Program-made: the position numbers and the translations under genes | The notes under the pieces: generated by a model | The model's input: the letters and a program-made list of their open reading frames with translations, nothing else | The model's database searches: none | What the model was told of the DNA's origin: nothing | Part shown: positions 8,444 to 15,846 of the stretch, one piece after another | How the letters are laid out: each line of letters begins with the position of its first letter | Numbering within the stretch: position 1 is the first letter of the stretch | Assembly (NCBI GenBank): GCA_018661145.1 | Contig: JABJIU010000096.1 | Span: forward strand, 1-27,833 | Source of the DNA: Pseudomonadota bacterium | GTDB taxonomy: Bacteria; Pseudomonadota; Gammaproteobacteria; Arenicellales; UBA868 | Length of the DNA stretch: 27,833 bases | Reading direction: 5' to 3'

Positions 8444-11182
8444 ATGACGAACACCTCTTCTCCCGAGAACGCTGCCCCGACGCGAGCCGAGATCGCTGAC
8501 GCAGCACTGCGCGCCGACATCCGGCGGCTGGGTCACCAGTTGGGTGATACCCTTATCCGCCAGCACGGCAAGGACCTCCTCGACACCGTCGAAGAGGTGC
8601 GACATCTTGCCCAGAGACTCCGCCAGACAGGTACCCCGGCCGGGATCACTGCCGAACTCACTGATCTGCTGGCCGGTCTCGACGGTGACCGAGCCATTCA
8701 CCTGGTCCGGGCCTTCACCGTCTACTTCCATCTAGCCAACATTGCCGAGCAAGAGCACCGTATCGAGGACCTCAATGTTGGCGGTACCCGGGCGGGTAGT
8801 CACTTCGGAGAAACAGTCCGAAGCCTTCTCGATTCTGGTGTTACCGCGGCTGAGATTGGCGACCTTGTCAACCGGGCGGACTTCAGACCGGTATTCACTG
8901 CCCATCCCACGGAAGCATCGCGGCGGTCCATTCTCAAAAAGCTCGCGACCATCGCCGACCTGCTTGAGGAACGGGGAGATACGCGCTGCACCCAGATAGG
9001 ACGTGACCGCATCGACCGCCGTATTGATGAGATGATTGAGGCCATCTGGCAGACAGATGAGATCCGCCACGAAAGGCCTGACCCCTTTGATGAGGCAAAA
9101 TTCGTCCTCTACTATCTTTCCCAGACAGTCAGCGACGCACTGCCTGATCTTTTTGACACGATCGCTGCGACCCTTGGCGACATCGGCCAGCAACTGCGGC
9201 CCGAGCACGTACCGGTTCGGTTTGGCTCATGGGTAGGCGGCGATCGGGACGGCAACCCCAACGTCCTGCCTGATACGACCGTCGCCGTCCTCGACCTGCA
9301 GCGCGACCGTGCCATCGAACTGCTCATCGCCGAGATCAACCAACTCTCTGACGACGTCTCGATGAGCGGGCGCCTCTATGAGATCTCTGAAGAGATGGCA
9401 ACTGCCGTTTCGACCGACCAGACGAACCACCCAGACGTCCTGACGCCGACCCGACTGCTCGAACCTTATCGACTGCGCTGCGCCGTTATCGGCAAGCGTC
9501 TGGCGGCGACCCGCCAGCGGGCCGCCGACGCTTACGGTTCTCCTGATGAGTTAGCGGCCGAACTGGCAATCATGGACCATTCGTTGCGTACCCACGATGG
9601 CGCCCTGATTGCCGACGGGCGACTCGCCCGGGTCCGACGCATCGTCAGTGCCATTGGCTTTCACTTCGCCAGCCTCGACATTCGCGAGCATTCCGATCGC
9701 CATCACGAAGCACTGGCCGAGTTGTTCGAACCCCTCGGCGTGGCATACGGCGACATGGCCAGAGAAGAGCGGACGGATCGGCTTATCGAGGAACTGGACA
9801 GCCGCCGGCCATTGGCGCCTCCCCACGGACACGACGAACATGACAGCCTCACCCTGTTTCGTACGCTGCGGTCGATCATGGACCAGGATGGGGATGAGAT
9901 CATCGGCGCCTACATCGTGTCCATGACCCGAAGCGTCGACGATATCCTTGCGCCTGTACTGCTTGCGCGAGAGGTTGGCCTTGTGGACCTAGGATCCGGC
10001 GTCGCCCGACTGGACTTTGTTCCCCTGTTCGAGACCATTGAAGACCTGCGGGCTATTGGGCCAACCCTCCGAATCCTGTTTAACGACCGCTCGTACCGCC
10101 AACTACTGGCCCTGCGCGGCGATCAGCAGGAGGTCATGGTCGGTTACTCCGACTCCAACAAGGACGGTGGTATCACCACTTCTCAGTGGGAGATCCACAA
10201 GTCCCTGCGTATCATCCAGGAGGTAGCCGAGGAAACCGGTATCCGGATCCGGGTATTTCACGGCCGTGGTGGGACCATTGGTCGTGGGGGTGGACCTACC
10301 CACGCCTCGATTCTCAGCCAGCCCCCGGGAGTCGTCGATGGTGAAATCAAACTTACTGAACAAGGCGAGGTCATCGCCGACAAATACGGCCTGCCCGCGA
10401 TCGCTCGGCGAAACCTGAACCTCGCTGTCAGTGCTCTCCTGGAAAGCTCGCTTGCACACAAGGCTCCCCGGCACGACAAAGACTCCATCTCAGCCTGGTA
10501 CGAGATCATGGAGCAGGCCTCCGACGCCGCCTTCACCGCCTACCGAGGGTTCGTCGAACACCCAGGGCTAGCCGAATACTTCACAGCTTCGACTCCGGTT
10601 GAAGAACTTGGGTCCATGAACATCGGCTCCCGGCCCGCCCGCCGTGCCGCCGCCCAAGCGGGTATCGCCGACCTTCGCGCCATCCCGTGGGTATTCGGCT
10701 GGACTCAGTCACGCCAGATCATACCTGGATGGTTCGGTGCCGGTAGCGGCCTGCGCGCCGTTACCGAAGCCGGACACGAAAACGACCTGCGTCAGATGTA
10801 CGCAGAATGGCACTACTTCTCAACATTCGTTTCGAACGTTGAAATGACTTTGGCCAAGACCGACCTTGCCATCGCGCGCCATTACGTCGAACGTCTGGTC
10901 GACCCCGCGCTGCATCCCCTTTTCGACCAGGTCGTCGAGGAGCATGCGCTTACCACCGAAATGATTACCTCGATCACTGGCACCGCGTTACTGTCCGACA
11001 AGCCCATGCTGCGACGAACTCTCGAGGTGCGGGATGCCTATCTCGATCCGATCAGCGTGCTGCAGGTCGAACTCCTCACCCGCAGCCGCCGAGACGGAAC
11101 GCGTGACCGTAACGACCAGATGCAAAGGGCATTGCTGCTTTCGATTAACGGAATTGCTGCGGGCCTTCGCAATACCGGCTGA
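8444..11182 (+). CDS. ppc: Phosphoenolpyruvate carboxylase
   Basis: A 912-residue cytoplasmic enzyme that adds bicarbonate to PEP to give oxaloacetate. FTAHPTEASRRS contains the catalytic histidine (H154), GSWVGGDRDGNPNV the PEP-site loop, VGYSDSNKDGG the conserved lysine (K573), FHGRGGTIGRGGGP the glycine-rich catalytic loop and GSRPARR the later conserved arginines. The chain ends in the invariant NTG. In the serine cycle Ppc supplies oxaloacetate, then malate for MtkAB and Mcl, which are encoded divergently next door; it can also simply be anaplerotic. The start is uncertain. The ATG at 8444 has no visible ribosome site, while an upstream in-frame TTG at 8408 lies 10 bases after a strong GGAGGGG (8391-8397) and would add 12 residues. 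Both keep the whole family domain. Confidence 0.95.
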   Translation: MTNTSSPENAAPTRAEIADAALRADIRRLGHQLGDTLIRQHGKDLLDTVEEVRHLAQRLRQTGTPAGITAELTDLLAGLDGDRAIHLVRAFTVYFHLANIAEQEHRIEDLNVGGTRAGSHFGETVRSLLDSGVTAAEIGDLVNRADFRPVFTAHPTEASRRSILKKLATIADLLEERGDTRCTQIGRDRIDRRIDEMIEAIWQTDEIRHERPDPFDEAKFVLYYLSQTVSDALPDLFDTIAATLGDIGQQLRPEHVPVRFGSWVGGDRDGNPNVLPDTTVAVLDLQRDRAIELLIAEINQLSDDVSMSGRLYEISEEMATAVSTDQTNHPDVLTPTRLLEPYRLRCAVIGKRLAATRQRAADAYGSPDELAAELAIMDHSLRTHDGALIADGRLARVRRIVSAIGFHFASLDIREHSDRHHEALAELFEPLGVAYGDMAREERTDRLIEELDSRRPLAPPHGHDEHDSLTLFRTLRSIMDQDGDEIIGAYIVSMTRSVDDILAPVLLAREVGLVDLGSGVARLDFVPLFETIEDLRAIGPTLRILFNDRSYRQLLALRGDQQEVMVGYSDSNKDGGITTSQWEIHKSLRIIQEVAEETGIRIRVFHGRGGTIGRGGGPTHASILSQPPGVVDGEIKLTEQGEVIADKYGLPAIARRNLNLAVSALLESSLAHKAPRHDKDSISAWYEIMEQASDAAFTAYRGFVEHPGLAEYFTASTPVEELGSMNIGSRPARRAAAQAGIADLRAIPWVFGWTQSRQIIPGWFGAGSGLRAVTEAGHENDLRQMYAEWHYFSTFVSNVEMTLAKTDLAIARHYVERLVDPALHPLFDQVVEEHALTTEMITSITGTALLSDKPMLRRTLEVRDAYLDPISVLQVELLTRSRRDGTRDRNDQMQRALLLSINGIAAGLRNTG

Positions 11183-11225
11183 GTGCTTGCCAATGCAGCA
11201 AAAAAGATCGTAAGGTTTGCTGTCG

Positions 11226-12476
11226 ATGAGTGTCTTAAACCGTCATGGCCGGGTCATTATGCATGCCGACATGGATGCCTTTTATGCATCCGTTGAGCAG
11301 CGTGACCACCCTGAGTTGAGAGGTCGACCCCTTGCGGTCGGTGGCAGTGGCCCACGTGGCGTCGTAGCAGCGGCAAGTTATGAGGCAAGGCAGTTTGGCG
11401 TGCGCTCAGCTATGCCTTCGGTCGAGGCGCGTCGCCGATGTCCAGACCTCACTTTTGTCCGCGGCAACATGGCGCTCTATAAAAAAGAGTCGGCTCGGCT
11501 CTTCGAGATCTTCCGACACTTTTCTCCCGTCGTGGAACGCGTCTCGTTGGATGAAGCCTTTCTCGATCTGACCGGCAGCGATCGGTTGATGGGTCCTGCG
11601 CAGAAGGTGGGGCAGCAGTTGCGCAGCCAGGTCCGTGAAGTGCTTGCGCTACCGGTCTCTGTCGGGATTGCACCGGTGAAGATGGTCGCCAAGATTGCCA
11701 GTGCAGGTGCAAAGCCTGATGGCCTGCTTGAGGTCAAAAAGGGTGAAGTCGAGAAATTTCTTACGGCCTTGCCGATAGGCCGGATCTGGGGGATAGGCCC
11801 GGTCGCCCAGGAACGTCTGGAAGCGCTGGGCTTTAAACAGATAGGGGATGTTGCCAACGCCGATGATGAAACCCTGCGCCATGCGCTCGGTGACTGGGGT
11901 GTCGAGATTGCAAAACTGGCGCGCGGGGAGGATATGCGCGAGGTGGAACCCTACCGCGAAGCGGTTTCGTACAGTGAGGAACACACGTTCAGCAAAGACA
12001 TTTCAGATTACCAGCAACTCGAACCGCTAATCCGAGAGCACGCGGAGTCTGTCGCCCGGCGGCTCAGAAACGACGGCGTTCGTGCGCATACCGTAGTCCT
12101 GAAATGGAAGTCGGCCAGGCGCACAGGTCCCGGGGTTCGGGGGTATCCCGTCTTTACCCGAAGAACGACGTTACTCCAACCCACCAATGACGGCCGTACG
12201 ATTGCCGAAAGTGCCACCGACCTTCTGTACCGATCCGGACCGAAAGACGCGATTCGCCTGCTCGGGGTGGGCTGTACAGGATTGACAGACGAGTCTGCTG
12301 ATCAGCTGCCGTTATTTGGTGCCGAGAAAAAGGCGAAAAGAGAAACACTCAATCAGGCGCTCGACCAGATTACCCAGCGGTTCGGAACAAAAGCCATCGG
12401 CGAACTCTCGCGCACCACCCGAGAGCAGGTTGGTCTTTCGATGCAGATTAAGCGGGGTGACGATCCCGACGAGTAA
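11226..12476 (+). CDS. dinB: DNA polymerase IV (Y-family, error-prone)
   Basis: A 416-residue translesion polymerase. HADMDAFYASVEQRD holds the first catalytic aspartate (D15), AAASYEARQFGVRSAMP the fingers motif, and RVSLDEAFLDLTGS the D109/E110 pair. SVGIAPVKMVAKIASAGAKPDG and PIGRIWGIGP mark the palm and thumb. QLPLF at residues 360-364 matches the beta-clamp binding consensus, and about 50 more residues follow it, so the protein is longer than E. coli Pol IV (351). I chose the ATG at 11226 because TAAGG lies 10 bases before it; an in-frame TTG at 11217 would add three residues. It follows ppc by about 43 bases, probably without functional connection. Its last 29 bases overlap the 3' end of the convergent M20 gene. 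No LexA box is evident. Confidence 0.94.
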   Translation: MSVLNRHGRVIMHADMDAFYASVEQRDHPELRGRPLAVGGSGPRGVVAAASYEARQFGVRSAMPSVEARRRCPDLTFVRGNMALYKKESARLFEIFRHFSPVVERVSLDEAFLDLTGSDRLMGPAQKVGQQLRSQVREVLALPVSVGIAPVKMVAKIASAGAKPDGLLEVKKGEVEKFLTALPIGRIWGIGPVAQERLEALGFKQIGDVANADDETLRHALGDWGVEIAKLARGEDMREVEPYREAVSYSEEHTFSKDISDYQQLEPLIREHAESVARRLRNDGVRAHTVVLKWKSARRTGPGVRGYPVFTRRTTLLQPTNDGRTIAESATDLLYRSGPKDAIRLLGVGCTGLTDESADQLPLFGAEKKAKRETLNQALDQITQRFGTKAIGELSRTTREQVGLSMQIKRGDDPDE

Positions 12477-13770
12477 GAGGTTCAAGACCACACCAGAAAG
12501 CCACGAAGAGCGCAATCGTCCCGGTCACACGCTTCAGAGACGCGAGGCTGACCCGCTCATCGAAGGCATGAATATCCCGGGAAACGGGGCCATACACCAG
12601 ACAAGGGCAATCGTCATACAGCACGAATACCCTGCCGTCGAGATACCCGGGGGTCACAAAAGACTCAAGGCTAGCCCCAAAGCTCGCGGCATGGGCCTGA
12701 CCCAGCACCTGCTCAGCGTCGCTCCCTTCCTCCAGAACATAGCCGCGGGCAAAAAAACCGTTGTATTCCACTTGGGGTGGGTTATCACGCAGAAAGGTAT
12801 GCTCGCTTGCGTGCGTTGAAATACATTCTTCGATCTCTCTGGCGGCTTCACGAGGATCGACACCCGGATAAATAGCCGCCCTCACATCAAAGGTGCACCA
12901 CGAGGGAACCGAAGAAGCCCAATCACCGCCAGCAATCTTGCCGATATTGAAATTGATCGGATGCTCCAGTGATTCAAAATAGCGATGCTCCGAACGGGAA
13001 CTGTTCCACTTGCGCTCAAGCGCCTTGAGCGGCGGAATCAGAGACACCGCGGCTTCGATCGCATTCGCGCCCTGGCCTGCTTCGCGCACATGAACCGGCC
13101 TGCCTCGCACATGAACCCGGAACCAGATCACCCCGGTATTGGCCCGCACCAGCATATTCTCTTCGGGCTCCGGGATGAGGGCAGCATCTGCCCGATAGCC
13201 CCTGACCAGCGCCGACAATGCTCCGTTACCGGTACACTCTTCTTCCGTTACAGACTGCAGATGGACGCGTGCGGCGGGCTGCCACCCCAAGGTTTCGAGC
13301 GCATCAAGGGCTGCCAGGTTAGCGCAAAGACCCGCCTTCATATCGGCGCCGCCCCGGCCATAAAGCCAGTCACCTTCGATCCAGGGTTCAAAAGGCGGGC
13401 GTGTCCACATGTCCACGGGCCCTGTCGGTACCACATCTACGTGGCCGTTGAGGATCAGGGACCGGCCTTTAGTTTCCTCAGGCGTATGCGTACCGACCAC
13501 ATTGACCGCATTGTCGTAGTTGACCTTGACGGGGGAGAACCCCGGGTGACTTTCAATCTGGGCAACATCGATGGACCACTGGTCCATCTCATAACCGCGA
13601 AAATCAAGTGCCTCGAAAAAACACGCCTGGGCCTGATGCTCATTACCACGGGTGGAATCCAGAGCCATCATCTGTTGGGTGAACGTCAACTGCTGCTCAA
13701 ACCCCTGATCAACAGCATCCAGTATCTGCTTGGTCAACTCCGGCGCTAGATCCACCTCAGATGGGCTCAT
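12448..13770 (-). CDS. M20 family metallohydrolase, ArgE/DapE-type deacylase
   Basis: A 440-residue two-zinc amidohydrolase of the ArgE/DapE group, which removes acetyl, succinyl, formyl or similar acyl groups from amino compounds. LILNGHVDVVP gives the HxD pair (H110, D112), GRGGADMKAG the bridging aspartate (D143), VTEEECTGNG the catalytic and metal glutamates (E176, E177), and the C-terminal DIHAFDERV the last histidine ligand. A dimerisation domain lies between (about residues 210-330, including GRPVHVREAGQGANAIEAA). The start is the ATG at 13770, four bases after the upstream amidinotransferase stop; an in-frame ATG at 13797 would overlap that gene. The tight spacing means cotranscription. 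The substrate is unknown; the neighbours suggest an N-acyl or formyl intermediate of a nitrogen compound. The 3' end overlaps dinB by 29 bases. Confidence 0.85.
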   Translation of the reverse strand: MSPSEVDLAPELTKQILDAVDQGFEQQLTFTQQMMALDSTRGNEHQAQACFFEALDFRGYEMDQWSIDVAQIESHPGFSPVKVNYDNAVNVVGTHTPEETKGRSLILNGHVDVVPTGPVDMWTRPPFEPWIEGDWLYGRGGADMKAGLCANLAALDALETLGWQPAARVHLQSVTEEECTGNGALSALVRGYRADAALIPEPEENMLVRANTGVIWFRVHVRGRPVHVREAGQGANAIEAAVSLIPPLKALERKWNSSRSEHRYFESLEHPINFNIGKIAGGDWASSVPSWCTFDVRAAIYPGVDPREAAREIEECISTHASEHTFLRDNPPQVEYNGFFARGYVLEEGSDAEQVLGQAHAASFGASLESFVTPGYLDGRVFVLYDDCPCLVYGPVSRDIHAFDERVSLASLKRVTGTIALFVAFWCGLEPLTRRDRHPA

Positions 13771-13774
13771 AAAA

Positions 13775-14764
13775 TCAGGGGTCCCGCAAAATTGCATGGG
13801 TCGAGCAGGATACGCAGCCGCCCCAGTAACTGACGTAGTCGTATGCTATCTCGACGGGTTCCACACCGCGTTTGACAAGTTCATCACAGACGCGACCCAG
13901 ACCGGCGGGAATGACGTAACGTTTGTCATCCAGACTGACGCCCACAGTGGCATACGCCCTCGCCTCTTGTTCGGTCAACTCGATAACATCCCAGTCGGCC
14001 AGAGGCGCCGGCAGCGGCTCTTTCAGTTCGTCCCGGTACAGCAGCAGGACTCCCTCAGCGACCAGAACCATGGTGCCCAGAAGATGCAGGATCGTGCCGT
14101 CCATCGGCATCGGATGCACCTGATAACCGAAGGGCGTTATGTAGTCGATCAGCCAGTCCGTTCCGGCACGGTTGGTCGCGATGTCGGACTCGCCAACGAA
14201 AAGATGGTTTTGGAAACAGATAATGTCCCCACCTTCAAGATACGGTCCCGGCCCATCACTGGATGGCGCAAAAGGCTGCACCGCGGGCATGATCACATGA
14301 TGGGCTTCCGGATCCGCTGCCAGCAAGGGCGCGACAATTTCCCGCAAAGGAAATACCTCCTTGCGCCGATAGGCCCTGCGGATATTTACTTCCAGATAAT
14401 GCTTGCCTACGGTGTAGACCGGGTCCGCCGGATACAGTAGCGAAGCGCCAGGCTGCGCCTCTGCAAGGTATTCGCGCTCCTCATCGCTATAGGATCTTGG
14501 GCGATGCACCTTGATCCCATTGGCTTCATATAACGCGGCCAAATTATCCAACTGCTCGGCAGTCTTTTCCCAACGCTCCGGCATCGCCTTAGCGATATCG
14601 AGCGGCTGATCCCCACTCGCCTTGAGCGCCGCCTGCACCTCGTCGTTATAGTGATGCAGCGTCGGATTAAACGGCGGCAGGGCAAGCCCTTGTGCACTGC
14701 CGACAATTGCGGTTCGCAGTTTGCCAAAATCGGTGTAGGCACCAAACCCTTCGCTCTGACTCAT
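13775..14764 (-). CDS. Amidinotransferase / guanidine-modifying superfamily enzyme
   Basis: A 329-residue protein of the pentein fold family that includes glycine amidinotransferase, dimethylargininase and arginine deiminase. The landmarks are in the expected order: EGGD at 177-180 (substrate-guanidinium acid), MDGTILHLLGT with the general-base histidine H227, and the C-terminal GGCVSCST, in which C320 aligns with the nucleophilic cysteine of the HCxT motif (the preceding histidine is serine here). Members transfer an amidino group or hydrolyse a guanidino group through a covalent amidino-cysteine. The length is closer to amidinotransferases than to agmatine deiminase. It starts at the ATG at 14764 and probably leads a two-gene unit with the M20 deacylase. 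Upstream lie 236 non-coding bases with a LacI-like palindrome. The substrate is unknown. Confidence 0.8.
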   Translation of the reverse strand: MSQSEGFGAYTDFGKLRTAIVGSAQGLALPPFNPTLHHYNDEVQAALKASGDQPLDIAKAMPERWEKTAEQLDNLAALYEANGIKVHRPRSYSDEEREYLAEAQPGASLLYPADPVYTVGKHYLEVNIRRAYRRKEVFPLREIVAPLLAADPEAHHVIMPAVQPFAPSSDGPGPYLEGGDIICFQNHLFVGESDIATNRAGTDWLIDYITPFGYQVHPMPMDGTILHLLGTMVLVAEGVLLLYRDELKEPLPAPLADWDVIELTEQEARAYATVGVSLDDKRYVIPAGLGRVCDELVKRGVEPVEIAYDYVSYWGGCVSCSTHAILRDP

Positions 14765-15000
14765 TCGCTTCCTCCTCGCGGTTGAGATTGCAGCATGGCT
14801 GCTCGTTCGAAATCGCTTTTTTCAGCGACGGTAGCGGCCCGTTGATCGGCGCTACTCTTTTAGCGCACTGCAAGCCTTATTTCAGCATCCTCCCAAAACG
14901 GTTGGGAGATATTACTGCGTGAGCGCTCAGTTGTCAGGATGGGAGGGATAGAAAAAGAGCCATAGTGTGCGAGACGGCACTATTTAAACCTCGACAGAAA
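14765..15000 (-). promoter_or_regulatory. Leader of the amidinotransferase-M20 unit with palindromes
   Basis: These 236 bases carry no credible gene. TGAGCGCTCA at 14930-14939 is a perfect 10-base palindrome, identical to the core of LacI-family operators, about 165 bases before the amidinotransferase ATG. CTCCCAA-AACGG-TTGGGAG at 14890-14908 is a perfect 7-bp hairpin without a following T-run, so it is weak as a terminator for the phzF-like gene. The region most likely holds a promoter for the downstream pair; I cannot place its -35 and -10 boxes with confidence. Confidence 0.4.
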
Positions 15001-15786
15001 TCAACAGTTTTCAAGGACCCCGGAAAAGATCATGCAGCAGGGACCGGCTATCTGTACGCCTTCATCAAGCATCTTGCAGTTCATCTCACCGCCCTTTGGT
15101 GAAAGTTGCCGCGAAGTCAATTCCGCTCTCGCAAGCTTTGAGGCCCAGTAAGGCATCAGCGAGCACTGGGCAACACCCGATACCGGATCTTCCGGAACAC
15201 CATTGGCCGGCGCAAAAAACCGCAGGACGTAGTCCGATTCATGTCCACGCGCAGTAACCGCTATGGTGGGAAGATCTAGCGTCTCCAGAACGTCGAATTT
15301 GGGCTCGAGCGCCGCCACCTCTTCAGGATCATCAAACACCGCAACGTAGTGGCGGCCTTTAAGGGTGCTTGCCGGTGTCCGTCCAAGGCCCTGAATCAGC
15401 GCAGCTGGCGGCTCAGAGGCAACAGGATCATCGGCAGGCAGGACAATGGCGACATTCGCCTCATCCCGATAGGCCGCCAACTGACCGCTTATCGGGGAGG
15501 TAAATTGCACCTCTGACCGATCCGGTTCCAGAACAGACAACACCACGTGGGCGGCGGCGAGCGTCGCGTGGCCAACGAGGGCAAGTTCCTTGGTCGGAGT
15601 AAACCAACGGATTGAATACTCGCCGTCGCCGCCGGCAATAAAAACACTCTCGGAAACGTTAAATTCATTTGCAAGATGCTGCAGTTGTACATCGGACAAA
15701 CCGTCAGTTCCGACACAGACTACGGCCGGGTTGCCGCCGAAGGGTTCTGCACTGAACGCATCCACCCAGAAAATGTCATTTTTCAT
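15001..15786 (-). CDS. PhzF-family isomerase/epimerase-like protein
   Basis: A 261-residue member of the PhzF family (two diaminopimelate-epimerase-like domains). The N-terminus WVDAFSAEPFGGNPAVV is diagnostic, NVSESVF carries the catalytic glutamate (E46), TPTKELALVGHATLAAAHV is the second conserved block, and PEDPVSGVAQC matches the EDPxTGSAH motif with glutamine in place of its histidine. PhzF itself isomerises a dihydroanthranilate during phenazine synthesis, but no other phenazine genes are here and most family members have no known substrate, so phenazine production should not be assumed. It lies 60 bases behind the M24-family gene on the same strand, suggesting cotranscription. AGGAG occurs about 12 bases before the ATG. 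Confidence 0.86.
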   Translation of the reverse strand: MKNDIFWVDAFSAEPFGGNPAVVCVGTDGLSDVQLQHLANEFNVSESVFIAGGDGEYSIRWFTPTKELALVGHATLAAAHVVLSVLEPDRSEVQFTSPISGQLAAYRDEANVAIVLPADDPVASEPPAALIQGLGRTPASTLKGRHYVAVFDDPEEVAALEPKFDVLETLDLPTIAVTARGHESDYVLRFFAPANGVPEDPVSGVAQCSLMPYWASKLARAELTSRQLSPKGGEMNCKMLDEGVQIAGPCCMIFSGVLENC

Positions 15787-15846
15787 ACTGAGAATTCACT
15801 CCTGAATTCCAGAAAGGGCTATTGCGGTCATCTGATGGGTTAACCC

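Noticed and set aside
12985..14440. Long plus-strand open frames opposite the M20 and amidinotransferase genes
   Set aside because: They are antisense to genes with full catalytic motifs, are rich in Arg, His and Gln, and show no domain or ribosome site.
14890..14908. Rho-independent terminator for the phzF-like gene
   Set aside because: The hairpin is perfect but only 7 bp, about 95 bases past the stop, and is not followed by a T-run on either strand.
15001..15786. Phenazine biosynthesis
   Set aside because: Only a single PhzF-family gene is present; no phzA/B/C/D/E/G homologues are in view.
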